From Hymenopellis radicata (taxonomy: Eukaryota; Basidiomycota; Agaricomycetes; Agaricales; Physalacriaceae), in assembly GCA_015501595.1 (NCBI GenBank), contig JADNRX010000386.1:1-50137 (forward strand): a DNA stretch of 50,137 nt, given 5' to 3'. The position numbers and the translations under genes are program-made. Position 1 is the first letter of the stretch; each line of letters begins with the position of its first letter. The notes below the pieces were generated by a model. It did not search any database and was not told the DNA's origin. It saw only the letters and a program-made list of their open reading frames with translations. Positions 10,701 through 24,581 of the stretch are shown piece after piece.

Positions 10701-12042
10701 TGTAGCAACCAGGAATCATCACATCGTAGGCAATCGCCAACACTTCCTGGCCACCAGTCCATGATGCGCGAGAAGTACCATCATTGAGGCGGTCTGCATT
10801 CCCGTAGAAACGTACTTCGTAGGACACGTCCAAGCGAGGGAGCTGAAAAGTAATTTCAATTACGGGAAGAGCGGTGATAAGATAAGACGAAAGTTACCTC
10901 CCATGGATTCTGATTCGCCAGCCACGGGTCTGGTGCCTCAAGCTGGTTTCCTTCCGGTGAAATGAGCTGCAACGACGCGTCAGCGATACCACGAGAATGA
11001 TTTCGGGATCGATTTACCTGCTGGAAAATACCATATTGATACCGCAGGCCGTATCCCCAAACGGGCAGTTCCTAAGAAACGAGAATCGTCAGCGTGTTGA
11101 ACGCGACGCGACGCGCTGTGCAACACATACCTGAGATGCTGATGAATCGAGGTAACATGCCGCCAGGCGACCGAGACCACCGTTCCCAAGGGCGGCATCG
11201 CGTTCCTGGTCGAGAATGTCTTCGATGGAAAAGCCGAGCTTGTCGATTCCTTGTTGATACTGCTCCTTGAGTCCAAGATTAAGAAGCTGGAGACAGGTCA
11301 CGGCGAGGTCTATAGGGAAGGCGGAAGACATACGGCGTTATCCAAAGTCCTTCCCATAAGGAATTCGAGAGACAGGTAGTAGGCCCTCTTGGGTGCTTTG
11401 CGCGTGTACGTGAGCTGAGTGTCATTCCAGTTGAGCTAGGCGATGTCAGTGGATTGGAATAAACGGATTGTGACACGACGCACGATCAAGTTGTCTCGGA
11501 CGGACAGCGCGGCAGCCTGGTAGGCGCCGAGGTTATCTGTGCCAAGCATGAGCGCCGGCAGTCAAAGACAACGTGCATCTCACCGAGATTGTACGCCTGA
11601 CGCGCCAGCGACGTCTGTACATGATTCACGACCGACTTTGTGATGGATGGCACATCTAGCACGATCCAGTCAGTTTACAATCGCAGCGAACGCCAACGCC
11701 GAGACGTACCTGTATCAACACCTCGAGTATTCGCCTTCCACGTAGCCTCGTCACCTCTAGGCCACTTTTCCTTCCCGGCCTCGTCAGTCTCAGGTAAGTA
11801 CCCTGTATATCGACACGATCAGCGGGAGCTCGTCGACTTTGACGACGACGACGCTTACCTGTCAGCGTGCGGACGTGGCGACGCGGACGGGTGGGCTTGC
11901 CAATGGCCTTGGGGTCGATAATAGAGGTCATGGTGGTACTGAACCAAGCTACCCGGCGATTTACTTTATGAATGAGGCTCTCGTCATCGGCGTCATGCGT
12001 CATGGGGTCTAGACTTCTTCTAGACGACCTGGGTCCGCTCAT
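7783..12042 (-). CDS. gph1: glycogen phosphorylase
   Basis: Releases glucose-1-phosphate from cytosolic glycogen using pyridoxal phosphate. Family sequence can be followed nearly end to end: [67 protein letters not shown], and the PLP-lysine motif [15 protein letters not shown] (Lys codon near 8504-8506). It ends with [19 protein letters not shown] and stop at 7783-7785. About 30 short introns interrupt it; all can be placed with GT-AG ends and intact frame, and two exons are only 5 nt. In-frame ATGs are at 12042, 12003 and 11931. The first is chosen for completeness; the last ([13 protein letters not shown]) is equally possible. I found no lesion over the whole reading frame, so the gene looks functional. 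Confidence 0.92.
9734..9738 (-). other. gph1: second 5-nt micro-exon in glycogen phosphorylase
   Basis: The minus-strand exon AACTT lies between introns 9739-9801 (63 bp) and 9686-9733 (48 bp). Splicing it in gives [18 protein letters not shown], matching the conserved phosphorylase sequence. Without it, the Asn-Leu pair and the frame are lost. Confidence 0.8.
10441..10445 (-). other. gph1: 5-nt micro-exon in glycogen phosphorylase
   Basis: On the minus strand the exon reads GACAT between two introns, 10446-10497 (52 bp, donor GTAAGT, branch-like CTGAC) and 10386-10440 (55 bp, branch-like CTGATAAC). It joins NDHAC-type coding on one side to GGGAAGGAGCTG on the other. The result is [14 protein letters not shown], the expected family sequence. 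Omitting it breaks the frame. Confidence 0.8.
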
Positions 12043-12764
12043 CCCATTCGCTCCCCGCCGGCTTTATGCATCCATCGCCTCTATATCCCGGAGATTGCAT
12101 ATAGAGCAAGAGGCAAGATCTACCTGCCCAGGTCCGGTACTCTATCCTACTGACCGGAGCCAAGCAGCTTGAAGGGGATCAAGGGACGCGTCCAATCGCG
12201 AACTTTCCTCTCACTGTCAGCTGGCTGCCTAGTCGTCATACACTGGCGTGAGGGACATAGAATACAGGTCATAGGGTACAGATAGACTTTGAACAGAAAG
12301 CCACAACATAGGCCGGTCACGAACGCCGCTGTTCAGTTCACGGTCTCTCTGTATGCCGCCTAAGAAACGCCACTCCACATCAAAGACCAGACGAGGCCCA
12401 GAAGAGAACAAGGCACTAATCAGTCTACCGACATTACATCTTAGGTTGACACACATCATTGCTACGACCAATATAATGAAGTGCATCACAGTTCTGGCCC
12501 GGCATGTTCATCAGTGTACATCACTTCACACCAAGACCCACTCAGCTCCGCTCTGTTCTCTTCCTTAGTTACGTTTCCTCCGGCACCTACGATAAACTTG
12601 AACAACCAGTATGTCATACATACAGGAGGTTAAAGGATCGAAAGGCTTTACAACTTTCAGATTAAAACCACTGCAGGAGCGGTTTGGAATAAGACTCACT
12701 CTAATTCACACATTTGAATGATTTTCGCTCTGTGGCACCATTTGTGTAAACTACTCCACAATGG
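12043..12764. other. intergenic, 5' side of glycogen phosphorylase
   Basis: This holds the upstream region of glycogen phosphorylase (-) and the 3' side of the DUF6534 gene (-). Short overlapping open frames on both strands have no recognisable content. I see no clear TATA box or repeat. Confidence 0.4.
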
Positions 12765-14263
12765 CTAAGCCTGGCTTTTCTGGACATTTCTCTTCTCGGC
12801 TCTGAGGCCGACTTCCTTCGTCATCAGCAGTGCTGAATTCCTGCGTAGAGCCGTTAGTAATGGACGCAAACCGATGGTAACGGGATATAAACCAACCTGG
12901 AGTGCTATGGCGTCTGTTTCAGTTGTCACTTCGGTCGTACACCTCACATCTAGTGGGCGCTGATTTCTGAAAGGCATCGCGGATCGATGAAAGATAGTTT
13001 CCCCATCGGCCCAGAACGCGCTTTGCAAGACGATGTCGGGATTGTGGCTCTGTCGGGTTGGCTCGCGGTAGTTGAGTGTTGCTATGAGGATATTGGAGTA
13101 CCTAACGAATGTGTAAGATCCCGTCGATGAATCGAAAACACGAGCTTACATCTTCCCCAGCATCAAGAAAACCATGAGATGCATATTGTACTGGTGAGTA
13201 CTTAAAAACAAAGCCAACTCGATGATCGCCCCCAAGCTTGTGATCATCCCGGTCTCCATGTTGAAGCGAATGAGTTTGTTGATGAGGTCTGCCGTGGATC
13301 GAAAAGCTGCGTGCGGGCCAGCGCTACCGGGCTTGCGTCGGTAAAGTATAACGACGAGTGAGAGTGTTATGATAAGGTCGCACGCGGCGCTACCAGCTAG
13401 CCAGACCTGGTCATGTATGTGTATCAGTTTGGAAAGAGCGACTAGGACCCAGGAGGCGTACTGTAATCACATCTGACAAGTTGACGAGATTGAGCACTCT
13501 TCGGTCACCACTGAAGAACTATCATTCCGTGTTCAAAAAGTGTATTCGCGATGCCAAAAAGTCGAGGGAGCTTACGATGACGGTGATGACAAAGTTTGCA
13601 ATAAGCTGCATCAACATAACCTAGGTATCCGTGAACGGCATTAGTACGCAGACATCGGAAGAACTTACTAGCTCAATGATCACGGGTAACCAGAAACTCC
13701 GAGTCAGACTGTAGATGCGCCAGGCGTAGAATGTCTGTGCCATACCGGCCACTCCGAATCCAATCATCGGTTTAGTTCGAAAATCGCAAGTAAGGAGTGC
13801 TCACTGAAACTCGAGAGAGGTGGTAGGGGTATCCAGCTCCAGTCGAGGAAAAGAATTGCTTCGGGGACGCCCCAGTGAGATCCAAACGTGTTCCACGCCG
13901 CGATGGTCATGAATACTGTAAACACGGTCTCGAGGAAGAAGAGAGTCCAGACTGGGAGGAAGAGCATAAGACCAACATCACGAGATCGCAAATAACATAC
14001 CTAAGATCTTGAGTGCTGCTCTGTCATGAGCAAATCGATCCGCGTACACGTCTAGCGATGGATAAGAAAGAATCGGATAGAATAGATGAGAACAGACGAA
14101 CACACTTGCACGATGAGCACACCATATAAGCCGTAGCTCCACATAAATCCCAAGATGAGTGGACCCGTTCTACAAGCAGGTCTTCAGAAGAACTCGAAGT
14201 GTGGCATAGAACAACGCACATTAAGGAGAGATTCTCGACACCTGGAATGTGGATGGGCGCCAT
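12765..14263 (-). CDS. DUF6534-family multi-pass membrane protein (copy A)
   Basis: Start ATG 14263 (MAPIHIPGVENLSL), stop at 12765-12767. Spliced exons give alternating hydrophobic helices: TGPLILGFMWSYGLYGVL, then VYVYADRFAHDRAALKILG, ETVFTVFMTIAAWNTFG, MAGMAQTFYAWRIYSL and RSFWLPVIIEL. A later block runs STADLINKLIRFNMETGM and ends YSNILIATLNYREP. That order, and the closing YSN-LxATLN-R motif, is typical of basidiomycete DUF6534 proteins. These are predicted seven-helix membrane proteins of unknown function. Introns are about 50 bp; one needs a GTTCGT donor to give IVQVYVYADRF in frame. The C-terminal tail is polar and probably cytoplasmic. A paralogue lies at 19544-21269 on the same strand. 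The gene looks intact. Confidence 0.8.
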
Positions 14264-15140
14264 CGTGGAAAGTAGATGCAAGGTGTGTCCAGTCACAAGT
14301 TCTCTAGCTCTGACATATATCGCTGTCGCCCAAAATACGTGTTCTTTAGAACGCCGAAGAGTCAGGCGCCTTAAATTGAATGCTTCCTAGAACGATCATA
14401 CCGGTATGTGCATTACATCGGGGGACGGGAAAACAGCGTTAGCTTCAAGTGACGGCAAGGCCTGTATGGTCGGACGAAGCTTTGAATAGACGATGGCGAC
14501 AGCTGCGGACGAAGACGATGTCGATGTTCACGGACTGAAGATGGTGACATTTGAAGACACTTGACGCAGGTGGCATTCGAGGACAGGCTGAGGTAACATT
14601 GACATCGTTCTCACGGCGTAGAGTGCGATCTTGGTGCGTTGTGGGCAAGATGGATCCTCGGGCGGAGCGGCCTGGCTTGCCAAGAGTGTCAGGGATCAGG
14701 TATGGAATACTTGTACGCGTCTTGCTGAATCACTTGTTGTATATCGATCTACATGCAACTTACTGTAAGCTCGTATCGTTGGACGGAGAAATCCTACACG
14801 GCCCTAGTAGCAGTAACGTTTGACGTGTTGATTCCTGAAAGGATGCGTTAGGTCACACAAAAGCCTGCTTCTCCTTCCTTTGGGATCTGGCTCTCGTTCG
14901 CCAAAAGAAAACCAGCCATAGGTCAAGTTTCACGAATGGGGTGCTTACATATAAAATGATTTCGGCATGTCCATAGCTAAACAGCTGGGATGCTGAGTCC
15001 TGACAGATTCTCCTCCCGGCGACGGACTCACCGATACACGTTAAACAGTGTTAGTGGAAGCCATCCAAACAGTTTGAGACAGTGGGTCCAAGGAGGTGCT
15101 TCTTCCAAAAAAGGCAACTTCACTCTTGCTCCCGACCACC
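14264..15140. other. divergent intergenic region
   Basis: This lies between the starts of DUF6534 copy A (-) and the COA1-like gene (+), so it should hold both promoters. Frames of 60-95 codons exist but are not protein-like. No TATA box stands out. Confidence 0.4.
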
Positions 15141-15900
15141 ATGAGCGCAGTGTCGGCCAGTCGACATCTGCTGCGACAACGGCTACACCGTCTGTATGCG
15201 ACCTCTTTTCCGCGCCCGCCGCCGCCGTCAACGGAGCCGCCGCGCGTGACGACGTACAAGGACACATCGCGTCCTAGACCGTACCAAAGAGACTTGCCGC
15301 GTCTGGAGGTACGTCCGCTTTCTTTTCTGCCGCACCACCCTCCTGATGACGAGTTTTAGCGACGCTGGCCAGGAACCTTAGCATTCGCCGTCGTCGGCGT
15401 GGCGGGCTGGGTAGCGTTTTACACGTTCGTGACGAATCAGGAGAAGATATCGAGTTCGGTCGTGAAGCAGACGCTGCGAACAGTGCGGAGCGATATGGGC
15501 GTGAAGGAGGTGCTGGGCGAGGCCATTCGGCCGCAACCAGAATGGTGGTTGAATGGGGACCCTAGGATTATCGGGTCGGTGCGTAATGTTTATGGTGCTG
15601 GGGAATGTATGCTGATTGGTTTGGTGCAGATTAACATGATGCAGGGAAATGTGGATGTAAGTTATCGCATCAAGGGGACAAAGGGTGCGTTTACTGGCCT
15701 TTCTGAAAATGCTGGCCTAAGGCCTATATTAGGGTCTGGAACACTATACTTCACAAGCGTAAGGAGGGACAAGGGACTACCATTTGATATATGTGCGTCG
15801 TGTCATCCTGTTTGAGGTGTTGCTGACGGCGCTTGTAGTACGATTTAAGATAATAGCCGACGATGGAACGGTCATAATCGTGGACGCCTCAACCGCATAA
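15141..15900 (+). CDS. coa1: COA1-like cytochrome c oxidase assembly factor
   Basis: Join 15141-15308, 15360-15684, 15733-15792, 15839-15900, giving 204 residues. The N-terminus is rich in Arg, Ser and Pro without acidic residues early on, as expected for a mitochondrial presequence. One membrane helix follows at about residues 61-79 (LAFAVVGVAGWVAFYTFV). The rest is the compact Coa1/DUF1783 domain: ISSSVVKQTLRTVRSD, MGVKEVLGEAI, GAGECMLIGLVQINMMQGNVD and GTLYFTSVRRDKG. Coa1 assists maturation of cytochrome oxidase subunit 1 in the inner membrane. All three introns are GT-AG and in frame. A decayed partial copy lies about 0.7 kb downstream. Confidence 0.85.
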
Positions 15901-16555
15901 ATATCGCATCTGTACTAACCAAAACTATTCTCATCCCAATAACATTCCATTCTTATCGGCACCATCCCTCGAGGCCCAGTTTTCTTCGCTCTATTGCTTG
16001 CTTACCTTCCATCCGCCTCAAGTGTGAACTATTTACAGCGTTAACGGCATTTACCCCCTTACCATCTACGTCCTTGTACTTCGCGCTAACCGGTTTTAGC
16101 TCGATGTCGGATTACCAGGCGCGCTCGCGCCGATGATTGTCGTGCTAGCCTCCGTTGCACTTCACGACGTCAAGAAATCCCAATGGCAAGTCGATCAATC
16201 ACTTCCTTTTTTAAGCTAGTCCTCCAAGTCTCTCTAAGCTCTCGGTCGCACTGGGTTCTCAATTGTTCCGGCTGCCCGCCCTTCAGCTAGCCCCGAATTA
16301 TAGCAAGGTAATGCGTCAAGGTAGGCCTTTCGTCACCTTGGATCAATAGATCTGCTGAATGTGCGGATCGTCGCAGACGTCAGGTGATGCTGCCAAAACG
16401 AATCCACCTACAGAGTTCGGACCGAAAATTGGTCGAAAAGGACGGGGTGTATAGTACGACTTTGAACTAACTGCGTTTTATCCTTCCATGATCGCTGGCC
16501 TAATGGTCGTGTTGTTAGAGGGTGGTCGACTGGATTTGACGGCCGTTATTCAGAC
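15901..16555. other. intergenic, no gene recognised
   Basis: This follows the COA1-like stop codon. A stretch near 16101-16190 reads open and hydrophobic on the plus strand after a possible TTTTAG acceptor. It is too short, and lacks partners, to call. Nothing else is evident. Confidence 0.35.
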
Positions 16556-16866
16556 TGAACGTGGAATATATGCGCTGGACAGGTTATAGTCGAGGTCACG
16601 ACATCCAAAGGGAATTGTCACTGTCAGCTGTCAGCCCCGAGGCATACTCTACCTGCAAGGTACGTCGCCACTGAAAGTACACTTCTACCTCACTATCGTA
16701 AGAATTAACAAGGACTATCAATTGACCTGTGCGTAGTGCTATCTTCTTTCAAGTTTTGTCAATACTGGCGGCGGTTGTACGATTCCGATAGTGACCGGCG
16801 CTGGAACGTGTGTAAATGTGGACTCGTCAATTGGATCCATTATGGCGCTCGAAGGATATGGACCGA
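16556..16866 (+). pseudogene. decayed partial copy of the COA1-like gene
   Basis: The 3' half of the COA1-like gene is repeated here in degraded form. The part at about 16686-16730 aligns with exon 3 (15740-15792) at roughly 70-75% of bases, including the CGTAAG and ACAAGG words and the GTGCGT donor. The part at about 16777-16830 aligns with exon 4 (15839-15890) at roughly 65%, sharing TACGATT, TGGAACG and GTGGAC. In the copy the AG acceptor before TACGATT is gone, frame is broken, and the exon 1 and membrane-helix part is not detectable. This indicates an old tandem duplication that has decayed. Confidence 0.7.
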
Positions 16867-17590
16867 AGCTTCGCGTCTAATTTTTGACATGATCTCCTTC
16901 AAGAATAGAATAGGAATTCAACGCACGCCCCATTGCACCCGTGTAGCTTCGTTCTGTCGTTGCGTGCTCGTGAGGCCCTTCTTGCCCGCATCACACTGAG
17001 TTTCACCTCTAGGCCGGAGCGCTGCTTTCTTCGCAACAAGAGACGTTCGTGACTGTTCCCTTACCAGAGTTCGGTGTCCCACGGATCAAAGCCGTTGACG
17101 TCGCTTTAGCTCACAGATCTTCCAGTGCGCAGAGTGATAGAGCGACTCTACATGCAGCTACCGTGAGTGATTAACCTATAGTGCCTGTATTAACTTGGTT
17201 AAGGGCTTTCTAGACTAGCATGTGGGAGACCCATGCTATCATATGGAAACGCATTGCGGTCGCTTCTCGTCCTCCTCCGTATCAGCACGAGACGGTAGAT
17301 CTAGCCATGAGGGCTATCACGCGTCTAATTTGGAGCGCCCGAGGATCCAGGAAGTCTGTAATGCATGCGTTCGGTCGTCGTTGATCTTTGTCGCGCCAAC
17401 GACTGGATGCTCATCAAGATCATTGTTGCCAGCATCACATTGTCCCAGCGCGGCGCTCAAGTGAGGTTGGATGATGTTACCCGGTGGCCCGAGTAGATCT
17501 GCTAATATGCCTTGCAGATGTGCTGCTTTTGTTTTCTTCTTTCAGTGGCTATATATAAGGACGACAAGTCCGAACAAGAACTACATACCC
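16867..17590. other. upstream region of the lyase gene
   Basis: No gene is supported. Short plus-strand frames lack domains. The proximal promoter of the downstream lyase gene lies at the right end. Confidence 0.4.
17552..17560 (+). promoter_or_regulatory. TATA box of the lyase gene
   Basis: TATATAAGG lies 31 bases before the predicted ATG at 17591, implying a very short 5' leader. Confidence 0.55.
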
Positions 17591-18954
17591 ATGCTGTTCC
17601 GTTTCCTCTCAGTTCCGGGTTTGCTTGCCCTTTGCACGTTCGCGTCCGCCACTCAGATCGATGAGCGCGACTTTCTTCCTCGCGCGCCATCTACGTTCAC
17701 GCATCCTGGTGTTCTCATAGATCGCGCCCAGCTCGACTTCATCAAAGGCAAAGTGAACGCAGGAGAAGAGGTTAGTCGTTGACACCATCCGTCAGCTGTC
17801 ATACTAACTAGTCTTTGTATAGCCTTGGTCCTCCGCATACTCGTCCATGCTTTCGCACTCACTTGCGAGTCTCTCACGGACACCCACGCCCACTAGCACC
17901 GTCGAGTGCGGACCGACTTCCACGCCCAACATCGGCTGTACAGACGAGCGGCAGGACGCGCTGGCAGCGTATGCGATGTCGCTGGCGTGGTATATCTCTG
18001 GGAGTGCACAGTACGCGACTAAGGCCATCTCGTACATGAATGCGTGGGCCAAGACCATCAAGTCACACACGAACTCGAATGCGCCACTGCAGACGGGGTG
18101 GGCGGGCGCGTCTTGGGCGAGGGCGGCGGAAATTATCAGGCACACGTATACGGGATGGGCAGCGGCGGATGTAACGGCATTTGAGACGATGCTGAGGAAC
18201 GTGTATCTGCCGACTGTCATCAAGGGGTCGCAGAGTAATGGCAATTGGGAACTAGGTGGGTTTATGTTATTTCTATTGCAAGTAAGACTATTTTTGACAT
18301 GTTGGCTAGTGATGCTCGAGGCGGCGTTGGGTATAGCTGTGTTCCTTGAGGACAAGACGAGCTATGATACTGCGATGACGAAGTATATTGGTCGGGTGCC
18401 TGCGTATGTGTATTTGTTGAAGGATGGGAGCTTGCCGAAGGTGGCGCCTGGGAGTGGGTTGGATACGTCTGCGAAGATTATTAGCTATTGGCAGAACCAG
18501 CCGACATTCCAAGCGAATGGGCTAGCTCAGGAGACGTGTCGTGACTTTGTGCATACAGGTTGGTCTTTTGCCTCTACTCTTAATGATATATGCTCACTGT
18601 TACTCTACCTGCCTAGGCTACGGCATCGCGTCCATAGGCCACATCGCCGAAACCTCGCGTATCCAAGGGACCGACCTCTACACGGGGGACGTCGGCGAAC
18701 GCCTGCGCTATGCACTCGGGTTCCACGCCGCGTACGAGACGGGCGCGTCGTCCAAGCCGTCCTGGTTGTGCCCTGGGAAGGACCTGAAGCTGGGTCTTGG
18801 GCCGGTCCCGGAGGTGGGGTACAACGCGATGCACAACAGGCTGGGGTATTCGATGGCGAATACGGAGAAGATGACGTTGGATGGACGGCCGGCGAGCACG
18901 AATTATTTATTTTTGGGGTGGGAGACGTTGACGCATGGTGATAATCCTGCGTGA
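17591..18954 (+). CDS. secreted alginate-lyase-family protein
   Basis: Join 17591-17770, 17823-18255, 18310-18558, 18617-18954, giving 399 residues. It begins with a classical signal peptide (MLFRFLSVPGLLALCTFASA) followed by TFTHPGVLIDRAQLDFIKGK. Further on are AAYAMSLAWYISG, AWARAAEIIRHTY-like helices, NGNWELVMLEAALGIAVF, CRDFVHTGYGIASIGHIAET, LGFHAAYETG and YNAMHNRLGY. These fit the alpha-toroid alginate lyase superfamily (Pfam Alginate_lyase). Such enzymes cleave uronic-acid polysaccharides by beta-elimination, and fungal members are secreted. The exact CAZy family and substrate cannot be told from sequence alone. Introns have good branch sites (TACTAAC in the first). The gene looks intact. 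Confidence 0.85.
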
Positions 18955-19543
18955 GAAGGAGGGGAAGGAGAGACTACTAACTGGAATGTATGGGGTTCTG
19001 GGAATACAGAGTTGGGTTTGCTATTACAAGGTTCTAGGGTTAAGACTTTTGTCTTGGTGAGATGTTCTTCAAATGTTAGGCAGTCCTCAATTGATCAGCT
19101 GCTTCCAGCTCGAATAAGGGAGTAAGAAGAAAGCCAAGGTTCTTGGTGGTAACCTTGTGGATGTTCTTTCGGAGTCGGACGGCTACCATGACATACATCC
19201 ATTGTTCAGAATCATGAAGAATGTCCATGTCGCGCCACGGTGTTCAATGAAGATCCGAAGTTGAGGAGCCTGAGTGTGTATTCTTGGAAGTTCAAGTAAC
19301 TGACAGCTTGCTGGGTTTTGTGGGGTCTTCTATCCGTGATGGTTCAATATGTTAGATAATAATATGGGCCAGTTCAGTTAATCAGAAGTCAATTTGAATT
19401 CTACAAGTTAGTCCAACGTTATGATATGCATCTCAGGATCGAATGCCTGTGCTGGCATGAGAACGTCTTTTAATTATGCTAGGTACTGCACATGGCTACA
19501 ATAAAATACTTCCATGAAGATGATCACTATGTACGACGCTCTA
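18955..19543. other. convergent intergenic region
   Basis: This lies between the stops of the lyase gene (+) and DUF6534 copy B (-). It is moderately AT-rich with no ORF worth calling, and presumably holds the 3' UTRs. Confidence 0.5.
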
Positions 19544-21269
19544 CTAAACAACCGTCTGTTTGGAATCGCTTGCATGCGGTGGTTCTGATTCGTATATGAC
19601 TTGCTTGTCCTCGGATCTCTCATCGACAGTATCGGTGAAATCCTGAACAATGTTAAAGCACTTGAAGTCGCGACATTTGAGAGGAAACGTACACGCATAA
19701 CAATGAAGTTGGGATCGCGATCCGTCACAACATCCGTAGTGCGGGAGATCTGCAGGGCACGGGGTGTCGGTACAGACTCGTGATTCTTGCGCACCCCATC
19801 GTTGGCGTCGTCCCAGAATGCACTTGGGGCTAGGTTCGTCGAGGGCAGCGTCGCGTTGGCACTGACGAAGTTTTGCTGATCCCTGAACATCGGTGCACGC
19901 GAGTTTAGCGTCGCCATCAGCACGTTCGAGTACCTTGGAGAAGTTGTCAGCTACGAGTTCGCCGCGTCCGACGCGGACAGAAGTGGGTTTGAACTAACAG
20001 TTTTCCGAGCACCAGGAACCTAGTAGGTAAGGATCTTGATTCAGTGATGTATCCGAAATAGAGTGGTGGTGTACGTACATGATGAAGTGGAAGTTGTACT
20101 GGTTGCACGAGAGCCAGAGGACAAGCTCGAGCAGTGCACCAGCCGTTGTGACTGCACCGGTCTCCACGGTGAATCGGATGAGTTTGCTAATCAAGCTTGT
20201 CGTTCTTTCGAAGTTGCTGGAGTTTCTGCGCCGAGAGAGCTGTGCCGTGTCAATACAAGAACCGGAATGCGATGACCCCGGAAGACGTACGATCCAGACG
20301 AGCGAAGTCGTTATTAGCACGTCACATGCTGCACTGCCAGAAAGCCATACCTATATTGCACGTTGCGCTCAACAGTTGGCAAAGGACAAGGAGAATGAGA
20401 ACTTACACTGATCTCAGGAGATAATTCGAACAGTTTGTCGATCGCGGATCCACGAACGAAGACCTATCTAGCGTATCAAGAGTGCACATAAACAGCTTGA
20501 CTGTACTGACAGCGATGCTGAAGTAGAACGCGAACGTTATCTGCATAAGTGACACCTGTTGAAAGCGGTGTTAGATCGGATATCACATACTCTTCATGTT
20601 ACCACATACGGCTTGAATCAAGACCGGCAGCCATATCGATTTTGTCAGGCGGTAGATACGCCACACGTAGAATGTCTGCGCCATACCAGCCACTAGCACG
20701 CCATTAGAAAAAGGAGCCCTAGAGGTAATGAATACGTACGGATGGCGTTAAGCTCTGCTAAAGGTTTCCAGGACCAGTCCAGAAAGAGAAGTGTTTCGAC
20801 GTCACCCCATCCTGGACCGTACTGATTCCAAGCGCCGATGTTCATGAAGATTGTGAATATGGTTTCAACGAGAAACATGCTCCAGACTTATCCCGTAGAT
20901 TAGTCAGGTTGCTGTCATCCGCGAAATAATGTGCTCACCGAAAATCTTGAGGCCAAGGCGATCTTTTGGAAAGGTCTCGGTATACATATCTTCAAAAACG
21001 ACGCAAAGTCAGAGCTGTGAGCATAGAAGCGAGGATACGGTTACACATACACATTTGGACAACGAGAACTCCATAAAGACAATAACTCCACATATAACCC
21101 AGGACCTGGCAGGGAGATTTAAGGGCCTGTAAGGCTAACAGGCAGTGATTGTCCGCACCATAGGCCCGGTACTAGTCGTAATGAGACATTTGAAAGCCAA
21201 AGAGAAAGTGAGAGGGGACTAGACTCACAGCAAGGGCACATTGTGACCGGGCAACTGAACGGGAGCCAT
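19544..21269 (-). CDS. DUF6534-family multi-pass membrane protein (copy B)
   Basis: Start ATG 21269 (MAPVQLPGHNVPLL), stop at 19544-19546. Exons read LTGPMVLGYMWSYCLYGVL, YMYTETFPKDRLGLKIF, VETIFTIFMNIGAWNQYGPG, MAGMAQTFYVWRIYRLTKS and SLISKLIRFTVETGAVTT, ending YSNVLMATLNSRAPMF. A polar tail ends TVV. The order of segments matches copy A (12765-14263), and the intron positions appear shared, so the two are paralogues. They are separated by the COA1-like and lyase genes. Function is unknown beyond a multi-pass membrane protein. The last intron (donor GTACGT, acceptor TTCAG) adds 33 polar residues. No lesion was seen. Confidence 0.8.
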
Positions 21270-22155
21270 GGGTATCCTTCGAGCGCCTAGGCAGAAGTAA
21301 GCACCAAGGCGCGACAGCCCCAGGTCATATATACTTCGGCCTCAGTACTTTTCCACGTTACGTAGAGTCATAGTATTGATTTGATGCACTGGGCAGATTG
21401 CATCCTTTGTGAATGAAGACTGTTAACGCCGTGGGGACAGACTATAATTGTAGAACTCACCATCACGGAGAAAGAACTAGCGAGCAACAAGCCCGACAGA
21501 TATTCTATCACTTCATCAGCAGAAGGAGATGAATTGGCGCCTGAAAATTCCAAACGTCGAGTGTCATCGTATATCATACCTCGCAAGTGACGCGTACGTG
21601 CCGTACAGACGGGTTCACGGCGAGCGAGAGAGCCGGTACTAGCGGGAGTGATGGGGCTGAACATCGCAAGGGCAGTGTAAAATTTTACCACCGTGTTGCA
21701 GCGGGGATCCAGGTCTCGCGACTGGTGGGAGTACGGCATGGGCTGCTTCGGCCTGGGATAGCTCCACAATGGCCATGTCCGCCCGTATCAGCCAGTTTCA
21801 CCCAAAGCAAGTCGCAAGGCAAATGCTCCATAACTTGTTCACAAAGGTGTAAGCCTTAAGGAGAGAAGCAGGTCGGTAGAATCCGGGGCGTGACTGGCAC
21901 GTGTACGGAGAGTGCCGAAAAGACGTGGTTTGTCTCCTGCCCCGGTCCCCGATGACTTTGCTCTCCGCCGTCTAGGTTCGTTCCTCCAATATCAGAAGGC
22001 GTCTAGTATGTCCACGCTGTCAAAAAGATCGAACTATTAACGCAACCGCTTCTCCTGCGATCGGATCACATTGTCCAATTTTGATTGGGATTTACTAGTC
22101 ACGAACAGGTTATAAGTGGGCGGCCTTCACGAGATGGTCTTCCAGAGAACTCACC
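21270..22155. other. divergent intergenic region
   Basis: This lies between the starts of DUF6534 copy B (-) and GMC1 (+). TATAAG at 22111-22116, 40-45 bases before the GMC1 ATG, is a plausible TATA element. A minus-strand frame at 21368-21769 with one possible short intron was considered but has no recognisable domain. Confidence 0.45.

Positions 22156-24581
<2,426 letters not shown>

Noticed and set aside
21368..21769. Minus-strand frame with a possible 39-bp intron between DUF6534 copy B and GMC1
   Set aside because: The intron is too short, no family is recognised, and it falls in a divergent promoter region.
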